From: Cymodocea nodosa
Lineage: Eukaryota; Streptophyta; Magnoliopsida; Alismatales; Cymodoceaceae
Assembly (NCBI GenBank): GCA_036874045.1
Contig: JAZBRI010000003.1
Location: 18,329,501 to 18,393,500, forward strand
Direction of reading: 5' to 3'
Length of the DNA: 64,000 nucleotides
Part shown: positions 34,020-45,926 of the stretch, piece by piece
How the letters are laid out: each line of letters starts with the position of its first letter
How positions within the stretch are numbered: the stretch's first letter is position 1
Program-made: the position numbers and the translations under genes
The notes under the pieces: model-generated
Database searches by the model: none
What the model was told of the DNA's origin: nothing
Seen by the model: the letters and a program-made list of their open reading frames with translations, nothing else

Positions 34020-34834
34020 CTTTGTCTTCAAAAAATATTTATCAGAGTATCTGAAATTTGCTTTGCAATGTCTATACTTACTCTATTGATCTGATCAATT
34101 ATTGCTTGATCTAAATCTAACTGTGAAACTTGTGATGGTTGCTGTAAAAATTTGATATTTATGTCTATACGTAAATCTGTATGTGTATCTGTATTTGTGT
34201 TTGTATGTATATTTGTATTTGTATGTATACTTGTATTTGTATCTATATGTTGTTGTTCTGAAAACTATGTCGACTATTGTTGTTGCTGTTGTGACTGAGT
34301 TTGCTGATCCTATTGTTATTGTTCTTGTTGTCAAATTACAAGTGTATCTACTTCCTGGTATTTTTGTAGTTCTTTTGCAGAGAAAGATCTTGACTTTAAT
34401 CTTTTCTGTGGCCAAGGTGTAATATCTATTTGACTTGCCACAATTCTCAAAAGTGTATCACCATAAAATAATTTACTCTACAAGTTTAAGATATGAGAAA
34501 CAAAAATATCATACATGTTCACCTATATATGGTTAATTAATGCATATGTAGCATAAAGACAACATTTCCCAACCTCTACACCATGACCAAACCTTTGAAA
34601 GAGTGAAGGATGCAGTATTTTTGCAATAAAACATGCTTGGCCATGTAAATCATTTAGTAATCTCATTTGATTATTGGCAGTTGGATTTTTGGCTAAACTT
34701 TTAATGTCCCATCCCAACTAATAAACCCATTTTTTTCCTGATAATTTAACTCTTTCATTTTTCAAACCAAGTACTTGATAAAGTAATTCTAGAGTTAAAT
34801 ATATATCGTATTCTTGTATATTGGAAATAGGAAT
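34020..34834 (-). pseudogene. Env-like ORF, C-terminal part (second copy, family 2)
   Basis: It matches 7580-8375: a GQACFIAKILHPSLFQRFGH stretch, ATYALINHI, then a low-complexity tail of repeating Y/T/K/R residues encoded by a GTATTT-like microsatellite at 34160-34250. The poly-Q part of the first copy is partly replaced by T/N/R residues, so the tail evolves fast. It is broken, with a few breaks. Confidence 0.7.
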
Positions 34835-36219
34835 TGTCAAGATCGGTAAACTCACCAGAGGGGGGGTGAATGGTGAAGATGTGTAAATTTTACTTCTTTT
34901 AATTTAGAATCGACTGATTCTATTAATTAGTGAGTTGAAATAATTTAATTAGATGTAAAACAATAAATTGAAAGGAACACAAAATAATTTTTAGGTGGTT
35001 CACCAACTCGGCTAATCCACCCCCAAGATTCACTTGGGCTTCACTAAGTATACGAATACTTACAACACTTACTTTCAGGTTGAAGCAAGAACCAACACTT
35101 AGAGCTTTCAAGTATAAGCTCAACAACCAACCTTTCTTTGAGCTTTCAGGTATAAGCTCTCAACCAACAGAGAATTTTCAGGTTGAAACTCACAAACCAA
35201 CACTTTGAACTTGTAACATAGAGTTTGAGTGCAGGGAGCTTTTGTGCTGTAGAAGACTTGAGATTGTTTCTGAATGATGCAAACTTGAGTGTATCTCTGA
35301 AAGTGTTTGTAGCTCACCGTATATGATAATCATTTTTTGTTGTTGTGATCTTCTCTTCACTTCTCATATTTATACCAAGAGGTATAACGATTATATTTTC
35401 TTCCAACGGATGTATTTTGCTATACTTGCTAAGAAATCAGACCTAAATATGGTAAGTTACCGTTCAAGGAGGTATTTCAAGATACCCTTCTGATTTCCTA
35501 GGTTTTTCGGAGGCTTCGCCATGTAACTCTCCGAAAATCAATAGTAACCTACCGAAAAGTCACTTAAGTCTTTCTGCCATGTAGGATTTCAGATCGTACA
35601 TATGAGCTATCATTCGATCGGATACTTGCAACTATAACTTACCGAACTATCCTTTGACTATCGGATAGTTAGCTACAGTAACCCTCTGAAATCCTTCTTT
35701 AAGTTTCCAACTACTTTCTTATTTTAGCACATGCATAATAGAATAACTTAAGTTTTGGATGGTTATAACTGTAACTCACCGAAACTCTTCAAATTTTGAA
35801 TAGTTAGCTTTCTACCTTTCTGAAAAGCCTTTTAAACTTCTGTTCTGGATTTCTACATGTGGGAAATTCAATGACTTAAGTTTCAGATAGTTAGCTACAG
35901 TAACTTTTCAATTCTTCATACAACCATCTTTCTAACTCTCTGAAGGCCTTCTACTTTTGGATAGTTATCCTTCTAATTGTCTGATAAAGTTTCTACTACT
36001 TAACACTAACTCTTTGGATACTTAAGCTTGATAACTCACTGAAAATTTATCTCTTCCAGATGGTTAAACTTGGTAACCTTTCGAAATCCTATTTATCTCT
36101 TGCAACACATACTGAACTATCTGTAATGACTTATTTGCCTTCTAAGCTATCAAATCTGTGAAATACAAAATATTTCCTCACACAGGTTTTTGCATTATCA
36201 AAATACTAGGGTCCTAACA
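34835..36219 (-). repeat. 3' LTR, SIRE-type family 3 (1385 bp)
   Basis: It runs from TGTTAGGACCCTAG to ATCTTGACA on the minus strand. In the R-like part (35090-35200) a unit around GAGCTTATACCTGAAAGCTC, able to fold back on itself, is repeated. Between 35510 and 36110 there are many GATAGTTA / TAACTCACCGAAA inverted pairs. Confidence 0.9.
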
Positions 36220-36510
36220 ATCTCCCCCTTTTTGATAATGACAAAATCCTTTACATTTATTTACATATATTTCACTCCCTAGATTTTTTCTATACATTTA
36301 GTCACATAAAAACTAAGTAAAGCAAAGATTTACAGTGAATACAGGAAAGTGGAGTTAATTCCTCCCCCTGACTATGTGTTAGAAATAGTGTAATTTCCAT
36401 ATTCTTCTCCCCCTATCTATGTGTTGGGATTTTCCTCCCCCTTTTATACTTCTCCCTTTGTCTATGTTGGAAATACTGTAATTTCCATATTCTTCTCCCC
36501 CTTTTTGTCA
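36220..36510 (-). repeat. Array of polypurine tracts before the 3' LTR
   Basis: The minus strand has at least five G-rich purine runs within 290 bases. One is next to the LTR (AAAAAGGGGGAGATTG); others are near 36362, 36407, 36434 and 36497, with a partly duplicated GAATATGGAAATTACA spacer. Clustered polypurine tracts are reported for SIRE/Maximus elements. Confidence 0.7.
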
Positions 36511-36622
36511 TTATATAAAAAGGTAATTTGTAAAACTGATATCTAATATGCCTTGCACAAGTACATGTTAGCAGAAAACAAGCTCTCATATGATGAGCTT
36601 GAGGAATTATAGATGAAAACAT

Positions 36623-38650
36623 TTAAAGATCATGTAATGAACATATGCCTAGATTTCTTCTAATATGATTAAAGGTTGATTCATTTAAGGGTTTTGTGAA
36701 AATATCTGCAAGTTGTTTTTCTATTGGAACTAACTTGAGTGAGATATTCCCCTTTTCCACATGATCTCTTAAAAAATGATGTCTAATCTCGATATGCTTG
36801 GCTCTGGAATGGAGTACTGTATTCTTAGATAAGCTTATTGCACTACTGCTATCACAAAATATAACTGTATTCTGAATTTTCAATCTGTAGTCTGCTAAAG
36901 TTTGCTGCATCTAAAGAATTTGAGCACAACACAGACTTGCTACAATATATTCAGCTTCAGTAGTAGATAATGCAATACAGTTTTGTTTCCTACTGAACCA
37001 TGAAATTAATGAATTTCCAAGTAGTTGGCATGTGCCACTAGTACTTTTTCTATCAGATCTGTTGCCTACATAATCTGCATCATTATAGCCTGTTAACGTT
37101 AGATTGCTGTCAACTGAGTAGTATAATCTGAAATCTTTAGTACTTTGTAGATATTTGAAAATTTTTTTGACTGATTTCAGATGAGATTCCTTTGGTGATG
37201 TTTGAAATCTAACACACAAACATACATTGAACATGATGTCTAACCTACTTGCCGTAAGATACAACAGAGATCCAATCATGCCTCTATATTTCTTTTGATC
37301 TACTACAACACTTGAGTCATCAATTTCAAGTTTAGTGCTTGAACTCATTGGTGTGTTCGCAGATTTGATGTTTTCAAAGCCAAATTTCTTTAACATCTCT
37401 TTGCAGTATTTTTCTTGGTTGACAAAGATGCCATTTTGCACTTGGTGGATCTGTAAACCTAAGAAAAACTTCAATTCTCCCATCATGCTTATTTCAAATT
37501 TATTTTTCATCAAATTTTGAAATCCATGACATAGTTTTTCTGATGTAGCTCCAAAAACTATATCATCAACATATATTTGAACTATCAAAATGTGCAAATC
37601 AAAAGTTTTGATAAACAAAGTACTGTCCACTTTGCCTATAGAAAAATTATTTTTAGTTGAGAACTTTTTCAATTTCTCATACCATGTCCTAGGTGCCTGT
37701 TTTAGACCATATAAAGCTTTATTTAGTTTGTAGACATGATCTGGCTTGACTTCATCTTCAAATCTGGGAGGCTATATAACAAAAACTTCTTCTTGAATTT
37801 CTCCATTCAAAAATGCACTTTTCACATCTATCTAAAATAATTTTATGCTCATACTGCTTGCAAAAGCAAGCAACATTCTGATAGCTTCTATTCTGGCTAC
37901 AAGTGCAAAAGTTTCTTCGTAGTCAATACCTTCTTGCTGATTATAACCCTGTGCAACCAGTCGTGCTTTATTTCTGAGTATGTTTTCTTCTTCATCTAAT
38001 TTGTTTCTGAAAATCCATTTAGTTCCAATGATGGATTTTCCTATAGGTTTTTCCACTAATTTCTAGACATTGTTTTTCTAGAATTGATTTAATTCTTCCT
38101 ACATGGCCATTGTCTAGTAAATATCCTTACAAGCTTCATCTACTGATTTTGGCTCTGTTTTTGATACAAATACACAGTAATTGCAAATATCTTGTGTTTT
38201 GCTTCTAGTTTGTACCCCTTTGGTTATATTTCCAATTATTTGTTCCATGAGGTGATCAGATTTGAACTTCCAACTGTTTTGATTCTGATCTGAAGCTTGG
38301 GATTTGAGTTTCTACTTGCAGTTACCTTTTTCCAAATATTCATTTTCACTATCACTGTCAATCTTCAAATTTTTGAAATTCTGTATCAGATTTTCATCAA
38401 ACTGAACATTTATACTTTCCTCTACTCTTTTGTCTTTAGCAAAGTATACTTTGTAAGTTTTGCTTCTAGATGAGTATCCAACAGGTATGGCAAGTTCAGA
38501 TTTTGCATCAAACTTGTCTTTAGCATTTCTAGTGTTTAAGACAAAGCATTTGCATCTGAATGTCTTAAAATAACCAACATTTGGATTCTTATCAAACCAA
38601 ATTTCAAAAGGTGTCTTATTCATCATAGATCTGATGTGAGTTTTGTTGGA
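36623..38650 (-). pseudogene. Copia pol remnant (integrase end, RT, RNase H), family 3
   Basis: In minus-strand order: end of integrase (MMNKTPFEIWFDKNPNVGYF), RT with the IYVDDIVFGAT catalytic block, and RNase H with [10 protein letters not shown] and SKNTVLHSRAKHIEIRHHF. It ends LADIFTKPLNESTF, as SIRE-type elements do. It is broken, with about four to six breaks. Confidence 0.85.
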
Positions 38651-38655
38651 GATGT

Positions 38656-39559
38656 TGTTAGGACCTGATGGCTTGCCAAAGGGGGGGTGAATGGTAAGAA
38701 AATTTGTTTCTTTGTAAATGAATGATTAAATAATAAAGCAAAATTGCAACCACAAAATGAAAGGAATGCACACAAGGTTTTTTAGGTGGTTCACCACTAA
38801 TGGCTAATCCACCCCCAAGGGATATTTGGACTTCACTAAACTTTCTCAAACTTACAAACACTGACTTTAAGGTCAAAGCAAGAACCAACCAATCTGATTG
38901 AGCATTTAGGTCGTAGCTCCAACCAATCTTCCATTGAAGTTTTCAATTCGTGTACTTCAGTAAACACTTGCTTGAAGAAACTCAGTTTCTATTTCATGAA
39001 GGACTTGTGAAATTGAATTTGTATTTGCTGATGATTTGATCTTGAGAACTTTTCTATTGTTGAGCTTGGTGTATAAATTCGTATGAGCAAAAAGTTGTCT
39101 AATTCTGTTGTCTGTTGCTTATATATATACTAATATGTGTAACGATCATATTTTTCTTCCAACGGATGTATTTTGCTGTACTTGGTAAGATTTCAGACCC
39201 AAATTTGGTAAGTTACCATTCAGGGAGGTATTTCAAAATACCCTTCCGATTTCTTGGGTTTTTCGGAGGCTTAGCCATGTAACTCTCCGAAAATCAATAG
39301 TAACCTACCGAAAAGTCACTTAAGTCTTTTTGCCATATAGGATTTCAGATCGTACATATGAGCTGTCGTTCGATCGGATACTTGTAGTTGTAACTTACCG
39401 AACTGTTCTTTAACTATCGAATAGTTAGCTACAATAACCCTCTGAAATCCTTCTTTAAGTTTTCGACTGCTTTTTTATTTCAACACGTGCATAATAGAAT
39501 AACTTAAGTTTCAGATAGTTATACTTGTAACTCACCGAAACTCTTCAAATTTCGGATAG
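38656..39559 (-). repeat. 5' LTR, SIRE-type family 3, truncated
   Basis: It matches about two thirds of the LTR at 34835-36219 in the same orientation (GGTTCACC, GGCTAATCCACCCCCAAG, TCCAACGGATGTATTTTGCT). It ends in the motif array at 39559, where Athila-type sequence begins. Confidence 0.85.
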
Positions 39560-39945
39560 TTTTTCTGCAATAGATCTAACAAAGGAATGTTAACTTGTAC
39601 TTTTTCAAAAATTTCTCTGATTTTTTCTTGTTTTTCAGGTATTGTTTGTTGTAATCTTTCAGGATAGGGTGCTAAAGATTTTGATTTCCAAGATTCTTTT
39701 TCTTTCAGTTGATTTGTTTGATCATTTTTAGCTTCATTAGCAGATTCAGATTGTTCTTCAATGATTTCTAGATTTTCAGCTATTACATTTTCGTTATCTT
39801 TTTAATTTTTACTCTTATCCACCTTCATATCATTTTCATTTTGAGTTTTTGGTGGTATATCAGTTCCAGATCTTAATGTTACACAAATATCTTCCAGATT
39901 TTCATGCCACATTGTGCTAAATTTCTGAAGGATTGGTGAACTAGG
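39560..39945 (-). pseudogene. Athila-type gag-protease linker, minus strand
   Basis: The minus strand encodes NLEDICVTLRSGTDIPPKTQ. Farther along is a RLQQTIPEKQ to VQVNIPLLDLL stretch, the usual link between Athila gag and protease. It faces the opposite way to the protease at 39970, so an inversion junction lies at about 39945-39970. It is broken. Confidence 0.7.
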
Positions 39946-39969
39946 AAAAGAGAGCGAAAAGTTCTTAGA

Positions 39970-40793
39970 AATGTCTTTTTAGCTGAGCAAAGTAGTTCCT
40001 TATTTTTGCCACAAATTCCTAAAAAGTTATCTGATCTTGGAATCCCTATTATATCATGCACCATAGGAAATACTATTCTAGAAAGAACCTTAATAGACTT
40101 AGGTGCAGGTATAAATGTTATGCCTAGTGATATATTTGCATCCTTAGGATTAGAAGGCTTAACTCCTACTAGTACGGTTATTCAATTAGCTGATAGAAGT
40201 ATAAGATACCCTAGAGGAAAAATAAAGGATGTCTTAATTAAAATAAAAAATTTTATATATCCTATTGATATTGTAATTTTAGATTCCCAACAAATTAAGC
40301 ATAAAAATAGTGATACATCTTTAATTTTGGGAAGGCCATTTTTAGCAACATCAAGGGCTGTTATAAATTGTAAAACTGGAGTAATGAAGTTAGCATATGG
40401 TAATGAGGATACTCAATTAAATATTTTCAAACCAGAAAGGTTTGAAGAATTAGAAATGTCCTTACATACCATAGACTTTTTAGAGGATGAAGGAGATATG
40501 TTAGATGATGTGATTCAAGAAGAATTAAATAGGCAAATCAATTCTGAAATTTTAGAAGAAAGTGAAAGCATAAATATAGAAGGAGATATGGAAGAAATTA
40601 ATTTAGAAAATGATGATGTTCAATTAGGAGCTCTAGCTTTTGATGGGCAACATTTAGAATTAAAACCTTTACCTCTTGAATTAACCTATATATTTCTAGA
40701 AGATAAACGAACCTATCCAATCATTATTGCTTCAGATTTAAAAGAGGATCAAATAGCTAAATTAAAAGATGTAGTAAAAAGTTATAAAGAAGC
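39970..40793 (+). pseudogene. Athila-type aspartic protease region
   Basis: IPIISCTIGNTILERTLIDLGAGINVMP contains the D-L-G-A-G-x-N-x-M-P form of the retroelement protease active site usual in Athila/Tat lineages. ILGRPFLATSRAVI, the second conserved block, follows. An acidic linker leads towards RT but is cut at 40793 by a copia insertion. The frame reads open from 40006 to the insertion point; the upstream part is missing. Confidence 0.85.
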
Positions 40794-41097
40794 TGTTATG
40801 CGAAGAGAAGTGCGGAAATGAAGAAGCTTGGACTCGTGGAGAAGAAAGAAGAAGGCAAAAGGGAAAAAACGTGTGAAGCAAATGCAAAAACACCATGTTT
40901 TAACATGGTTCCCCAATTGGGTACGTCCACAGATGGAGCTCAATTGAATGATTCTCTAGGTGATCACAAAGGGATACAAGATTCAACATTTTCTAAGCAC
41001 ACGTTGGGGGTTTATTTATAACATTTGTGTACCCCCAAGTGGCTAAGGACAAAACTACCCCTATTTGTAACAAACTAATTCAAGACACATAATAACA
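40794..41097 (-). repeat. 3' LTR of the Tork-like element (304 bp)
   Basis: It runs TGTTATTATGTG to CGCATAACA on the minus strand, with GGCAATGTGGAGAT as polypurine tract beside it (about 41100-41113). It is related in layout to the LTR at 62574-62946 (GGACGTACCC, GGGGAACCATGT shared). Confidence 0.85.
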
Positions 41098-41171
41098 ATC
41101 TCCACATTGCCTTGAATTTACAAACTCCACCTAGAACCAAATAAATTTCCATCTTCAAAAGACTCGAAGGG

Positions 41172-43810
41172 TCAACTATAAGCAAACACATTAAGTAAGT
41201 CTAAGCAATGCTTAAACTTGCTTTCAAGAACGCCTTTCGTAAACATATCGGCTGGATTGTCATGTGTGTTGATCTTCAAAATCTTCATGCGATCTTCTAT
41301 TCTAAGAAAGTGATAACGAACATCAATGTGCTTTGTCCTGTCATGAAACACATTGTCCTTCGTTAAGCTGATGGCACTGAGACTGTCACAGAAAATTTCT
41401 ACTTTATCATATCGCAGACCAAAGTCTCCAAGTAACCCCTTCAGCCAAATACCTTCTTTTGTAGGTTCTGTCATCGCCATATACTCAGCCTTTGTCGTGG
41501 ATAAAGATACAGTAGGCTGTAGAGTAGATTTCCAACTAATAATGGAATCTGCCAATGTGAAGACATATCCTGTTAAGGATCTACACTGATCAACATCACC
41601 TACAAAATCTGAATTAGAATATCCAGCTACACTACAGTTATGTTTAACACCATAAATCAGCCCTACATCAAACGTGCCCTTCAAGTATCTAAAGATCCTT
41701 TTCACGGCCTGCTAATGACTCTTCCCTGGATTTGACATAAACTTGCTTACAACACTAAGAGGGTAAGCAAGATTCGAATGAGTACAAACCATGGCATACA
41801 TAAGACTGCCAACTACCTGTGAATATGGAACTTTCTTCATGTATTCTTTTTCAGATTACGTCTAAGGTGCCATAGCAATTGATAATCGCAGGTTCCTATC
41901 ATAGGGCGTTCCGATGGCCTTGCTTGAAGCCATGCCAAACCTGCTCAAAATCTTCAGAACATAACTATATTGATGGAGAAATAATCTTCCAATGTTCCTG
42001 TCACGATAAATCTCCATCCCAAGGATTTTACCTGCCGGTCTTAAATCCTTCATTGCAAATTCAGATTTCAATGTGTCTTTCAAAACCTGTATTTCATTGA
42101 CATCTTTGGGTGCAATCAAAATGTCATCCACATACAAGAGCAAGTAGACAAATTCTTCTTTAATTTGTTTAATATAGACACATGAATCAAAACTACTTCT
42201 AACAAAACCAACATCAGTGATAAAAGAATCAAATCTTTTATACCACTGCTTGGGAGACTGTTTCAGCCCATACAAAGATTTCTGCAACTTACAAACGAGG
42301 TCTGATCTACCTCTTTTTGCAAAACCTGTTGGCTGTTCCATCCAGATGTCCTCATCTAAATCACCATGCAAGAAAGCTGTTTTCACATCCATCTGTTCAA
42401 GTTCTAAATCCTTTACTGCAACAATTGCCAAAAGGACTCGAATGGAGGTGTGTCTAACTACTGGAGCAAAGACTTCATTGAAGTCCACACCCTCCTTTTG
42501 TGAAAACCCTTTTGCTACCAATCTTACCTTATATTGTATTCCAAGGTTGCCCTACGTTCCTGATTTCCTTTTGAACACCCATTTGCAACCAACAATATTC
42601 CTATCCTTGGGACGTTTTACCAACTTCCAAGTCCTATTCTTATGCAAAGATTGTAGTTCTTCTTGCATAGCTCCCAACCAATGTACGGCTTCTGGTCTGC
42701 TAACGGCAGCATCAAAACTAGGTGGGTCAGCATCCACCTCACTAGCTACCTGTAGAGCAAAAGCGACCATATTATTGTAGCCATACCTCTATGGAGGGTG
42801 AACATCCCTCCTAGGATGATCTCTGGCAACACACCTTGAACGTGTGTCCACAACAAATTCATCTCCTCGATCTTCTTCTAAAATCAAACGTTGATCTGTA
42901 TCAACAGGAATAGACTGATCAGATATCAACGGTTGATTCAAATCAAGCTCCACCTACTCAGGAGTACTAGGTGGATTCAAAATAATTGGGTTTTCTTTCT
43001 TGTGGATCAAAGAAACCTCATCAAAGGTAACATCCCTGCTATGAATGACCTTTCTTGTTTCTTTATCATATATCCTATATGCTTTTACTCCCATTCCATA
43101 TCCCACAAAAATGCCTTCCTTGGCACGCGACTCCAATTTACCATGATTAATATGGTAATACGCAGGACATCCAAATACTTTCAATTTGGAATAGTTAGCC
43201 GCTTTATCCATCCATACTTCATAAGGGATCTTGTCGACAATTGCATTAGATGGCGACCTGTTCACCAAATAGGAGGCTGTGTTAACAGCTTCAACCCAAA
43301 AACATTTTTTCAGCCCAGCATGAGAGAGCATACACCTAGCTCTCTCCAACAACGTCCTATTAAGACGTTCTGCAACTCCATTTTATTGTGGAGTTCCCCT
43401 GACAGTATAATGTCTAGTTATGCTTGCATCTATGCAAAAAATGTCAAATTCATTTGAGCAAAATTCTAAACCATTATCTGTTCTCAAGTATTTTACTTTC
43501 CTCCCTACTTGGGTTTTCAACAATAACCTTCCATTGTTTAAAGTTCTTGAAGGCTTCACTCTTATGTTTCATAACGAAAACCCAAGTCATATGACTAAAG
43601 TCATCAACAATGGAGAGAAAATACTTAGAACCTGCTAAAGAGGGTTGTTGAGATGGTCCCCAACAATCTGCATGGACATAATCCAACTTCCCTTTGGTAG
43701 AATGTTCTACTCTTCCAAAGGAAACACGTTTTTGTTTCCCATAGATACAATGCTTGCATAAATCAATATCTGTAAAGATATGACCATCTAACCTGCCAAG
43801 TGTACTGAGC
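41172..43810 (-). pseudogene. Tork-like pol: integrase, RT, RNase H (broken)
   Basis: Integrase has RCMLSHAGLKKCFWVEAVNTA and NRSPSNAI. RT has KTAFLHGDLDEDIWMEQP, QSLYGLKQSPKQWYKRFD-like and LLLYVDDILIA blocks. RNase H has [18 protein letters not shown] and [10 protein letters not shown] and ends DMFTKGV. It is most like the plus-strand element at 58153-62946. It is broken, with a few breaks. Confidence 0.9.
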
Positions 43811-43812
43811 TT

Positions 43813-45084
43813 CTACATTCCCTTTAGGCCCAAATGTCCTAACCTAGAATGCCAAATAGCTGACATAGACTGTTGATCACTTATTGTAGCAGCTACCGAT
43901 CCAATGATAGGTCTACCCTGAAGAATGTATAAAGGTCCATCCTTGATTCCCTTCATTACTACTAGGGAACCTTTCAAAATGTGAAGTTTACCTCCTCCAC
44001 CTGAAAAACTGAAACCTTTTTGATCTATTAGCGAAATAATGTTCTTGCCCAACCTTGGCATATGCCAAACATTCTCCAAGACTTTGATCGTCCCATCATG
44101 CATCCTGAATCTGATAGATCCAACACCTGTTCTGTCACAAACATCATTATCTACTAAAGTGACCTGTCCACCATCTACCTCCTCATACGTATGGAAATAT
44201 TCTCTGTTGGGAGTCATATGATGTGATGCACCAGAATCCATAATCCAACTCTGATCGGAGTAGACATTACAACATACAGTAAGGGAGAAATCATAGTCAA
44301 ACCCTGAGTCTCCATTTTCGACGATTGTTGCATTTCCCTTAATCTTCAATTTAGGACAGTTTACCTTCCAATGCCCCTTTTCCTTGCAATAATTGCAAGT
44401 GTCTTTGGAAATTCTACCTCTGGACTCACTTCTGCCTCTACGCCTGTTGTCTCTTCTACTCTGCCATCCTCTAGACTCTGAATGATGAACTGTCAAACCT
44501 AATCCGCTAGCATCATTGCTACCATCTGTAGCCAAATGTCTCAATTCTCGAGAATGAAGACTCGATCTTACCTCCTCCAAAGTAATAGAATCTTTGCCAA
44601 CCACAAAAGATTGCACAAAATTCTCAAAGGAGAGAGGGAGAGATACCAATAAGATGAGAGCAGCATCCTCATCTTCCACAGTAACACCAATGTTCCTCAA
44701 CTCCATGAGAATGGTGTTGAGCTAATCCAAATGTTGCTTCAATGGTGTACCTTCCTTCATTCTTAGAGAGAATAGCCTTTGCTTCAACAACAACTTATTT
44801 GTAAGAGACTTAGTCATATACAGAGATTCTAACTTATTCCAAAGACCCAAAGCTGTATTTTCATCTGCTACTTCAATGATTATCTCATTTGATAAACATA
44901 GCAGAATAGTCGAATATGCCTTCTCCTCTTGTTCAAATTTGGCAGACTTCTTATCAAGGGTTGTCTCCACATTTAAGGGAGTCCAAATACCCTATTGTTT
45001 CAAAAGTGCTTTCATCTTAATCTGCCACAAACTAAAGTTGTTCTTGCCGTTGAACTTTTCAACTTTCAAGGCTGAAGATGCCAT
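43813..45084 (-). pseudogene. Tork-like gag and protease (broken)
   Basis: A gag start near 45084 (FNGKNNFSLWQIKM) leads to a UBN2-type gag, a CNYCKEKGHWKVNCP zinc knuckle, the protease motif WIMDSGASHHMT and the pre-integrase HSRLGHLG block. Order and motifs are standard for copia. It is broken, with about two breaks. Confidence 0.9.
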
Positions 45085-45289
45085 GACAGTAGAACAACAC
45101 AAACACAGCAAGCAAATACCAAATAATTCGGACAACAAATAAGCACAAAATTTGCTATCCCAAAGTTGCGGATGAATCTTTCATTCAAAATATCCCAACT
45201 AACAAATGCAGTTACCAAATTCAAAACATCACTCGTAAAGAATCCAAAACAAACAAAGATGAGCCAAGATCACACGTATTGTCTCAAAA

Positions 45290-45366
45290 TTCCCGAAGAA
45301 CTTCAAAGAATTCCAAAGAACTTCAAAGAATTCCAAAGAACTGCTAAAGAATTCCAAAGAACTGGC
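45290..45366. repeat. Short tandem repeat (about 20-bp unit)
   Basis: Units of AACTTCAAAGAATTCCAAAG recur about four times in the former leader of the Tork-like element. Confidence 0.75.
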
Positions 45367-45594
45367 CACACTTGATCTACCAAAAAAAAAAGGCCAAAAA
45401 AGAATTCCGCAAAATCACAACAACAAACTTCAAAAGTTATGATAGGAATTCCTACTACTCGTTTCACCAACGTGGAAACGACAGACGACCAAGTGCACGT
45501 TGAAAGCTTCAAGATCGCAGGCGTCGAACAAGAATTCCAACCACAGATGCTTTGTCACGAATATAAGTCGTGAGCAAAGATCACGTGAGCAAAC

Positions 45595-45910
45595 CGTAGT
45601 ACTAGCGTCGAACAAAGAACGCAAGCATTGATACGTGAACGCTGGCGTCCAGCAAAATGCGAACAATCACGCACGGGCGCTGGCGTAGGCAACGACAAAG
45701 ACAAATGCACGCAGGCGCTTGCGTCAGGCGAGGATGCGAGCAGTTGCGTGCGGGCATTGGCGTAGGCAACGACGTAGACAAATGCACGTAGGCGCTTGCA
45801 TCAGGCGAGGATGCGAGCGGTTGCATGCGGGCGCTGGCGCGGACGAAGACGTCGGCAAATATGCACGAGGGCTGGCGTGGGCAGACACTCAGACGATCGC
45901 GTGGGCAAGA
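45595..45910. repeat. GC-rich minisatellite, about 77-bp period
   Basis: GGCGCTTGCGTCAGGCGAGG is followed about 77 bases later by a near copy, and partial copies flank it (GCGCTGGCGTAGGCAACGAC). About three to four units are present. The high CG content is striking in an AT-rich setting. It lies where the 5' LTR and leader of the Tork-like element would be expected. Confidence 0.75.
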
Positions 45911-45926
45911 ATGAAAGTCAAGACTT

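Larger units (their letters stand above)
32434..34834 (-). mobile_element. SIRE-type copia family 2, inverted truncated copy
   Basis: On the minus strand it reads env-like ORF remnant, polypurine tract (33700-33687), LTR (33686-32434). It mirrors 7580-9504 plus 20390-20865 of the first copy and shows that LTR without an insertion, which confirms the target site of the Athila-type element. It is cut at 34834 by the next element. It is broken. Confidence 0.85.
34835..39559 (-). mobile_element. SIRE-type copia family 3, internally deleted
   Basis: Minus strand. It has a partial 5' LTR (39559-38656) joined straight to integrase sequence, then RT, RNase H, a purine-run array and a full 3' LTR (36219-34835). 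Leader, gag, protease and the first part of integrase are missing. The bases before 34835 are GGAAT; the matching duplication cannot be tested because the far end is truncated against Athila-type sequence. It is broken, with several breaks plus the large deletion. Confidence 0.8.
40794..45920 (-). mobile_element. Tork/Tnt1-like copia element inside Athila-type pol
   Basis: Minus strand. It has gag from about 45084, then protease, integrase, RT and RNase H, ending near 41172, a purine tract and a short 304-bp 3' LTR (41097-40794). No 5' LTR or primer site is visible. The Athila protease stops at 40793 and Athila RT resumes near 45927 with part missing, so a deletion at the right border removed the 5' LTR together with host element sequence. 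It is broken, with about half a dozen breaks. Confidence 0.85.

Noticed and set aside
40818-41021. Open frame of 67 codons after the Athila protease
   Set aside because: It lies antisense within the LTR of the Tork-like element.
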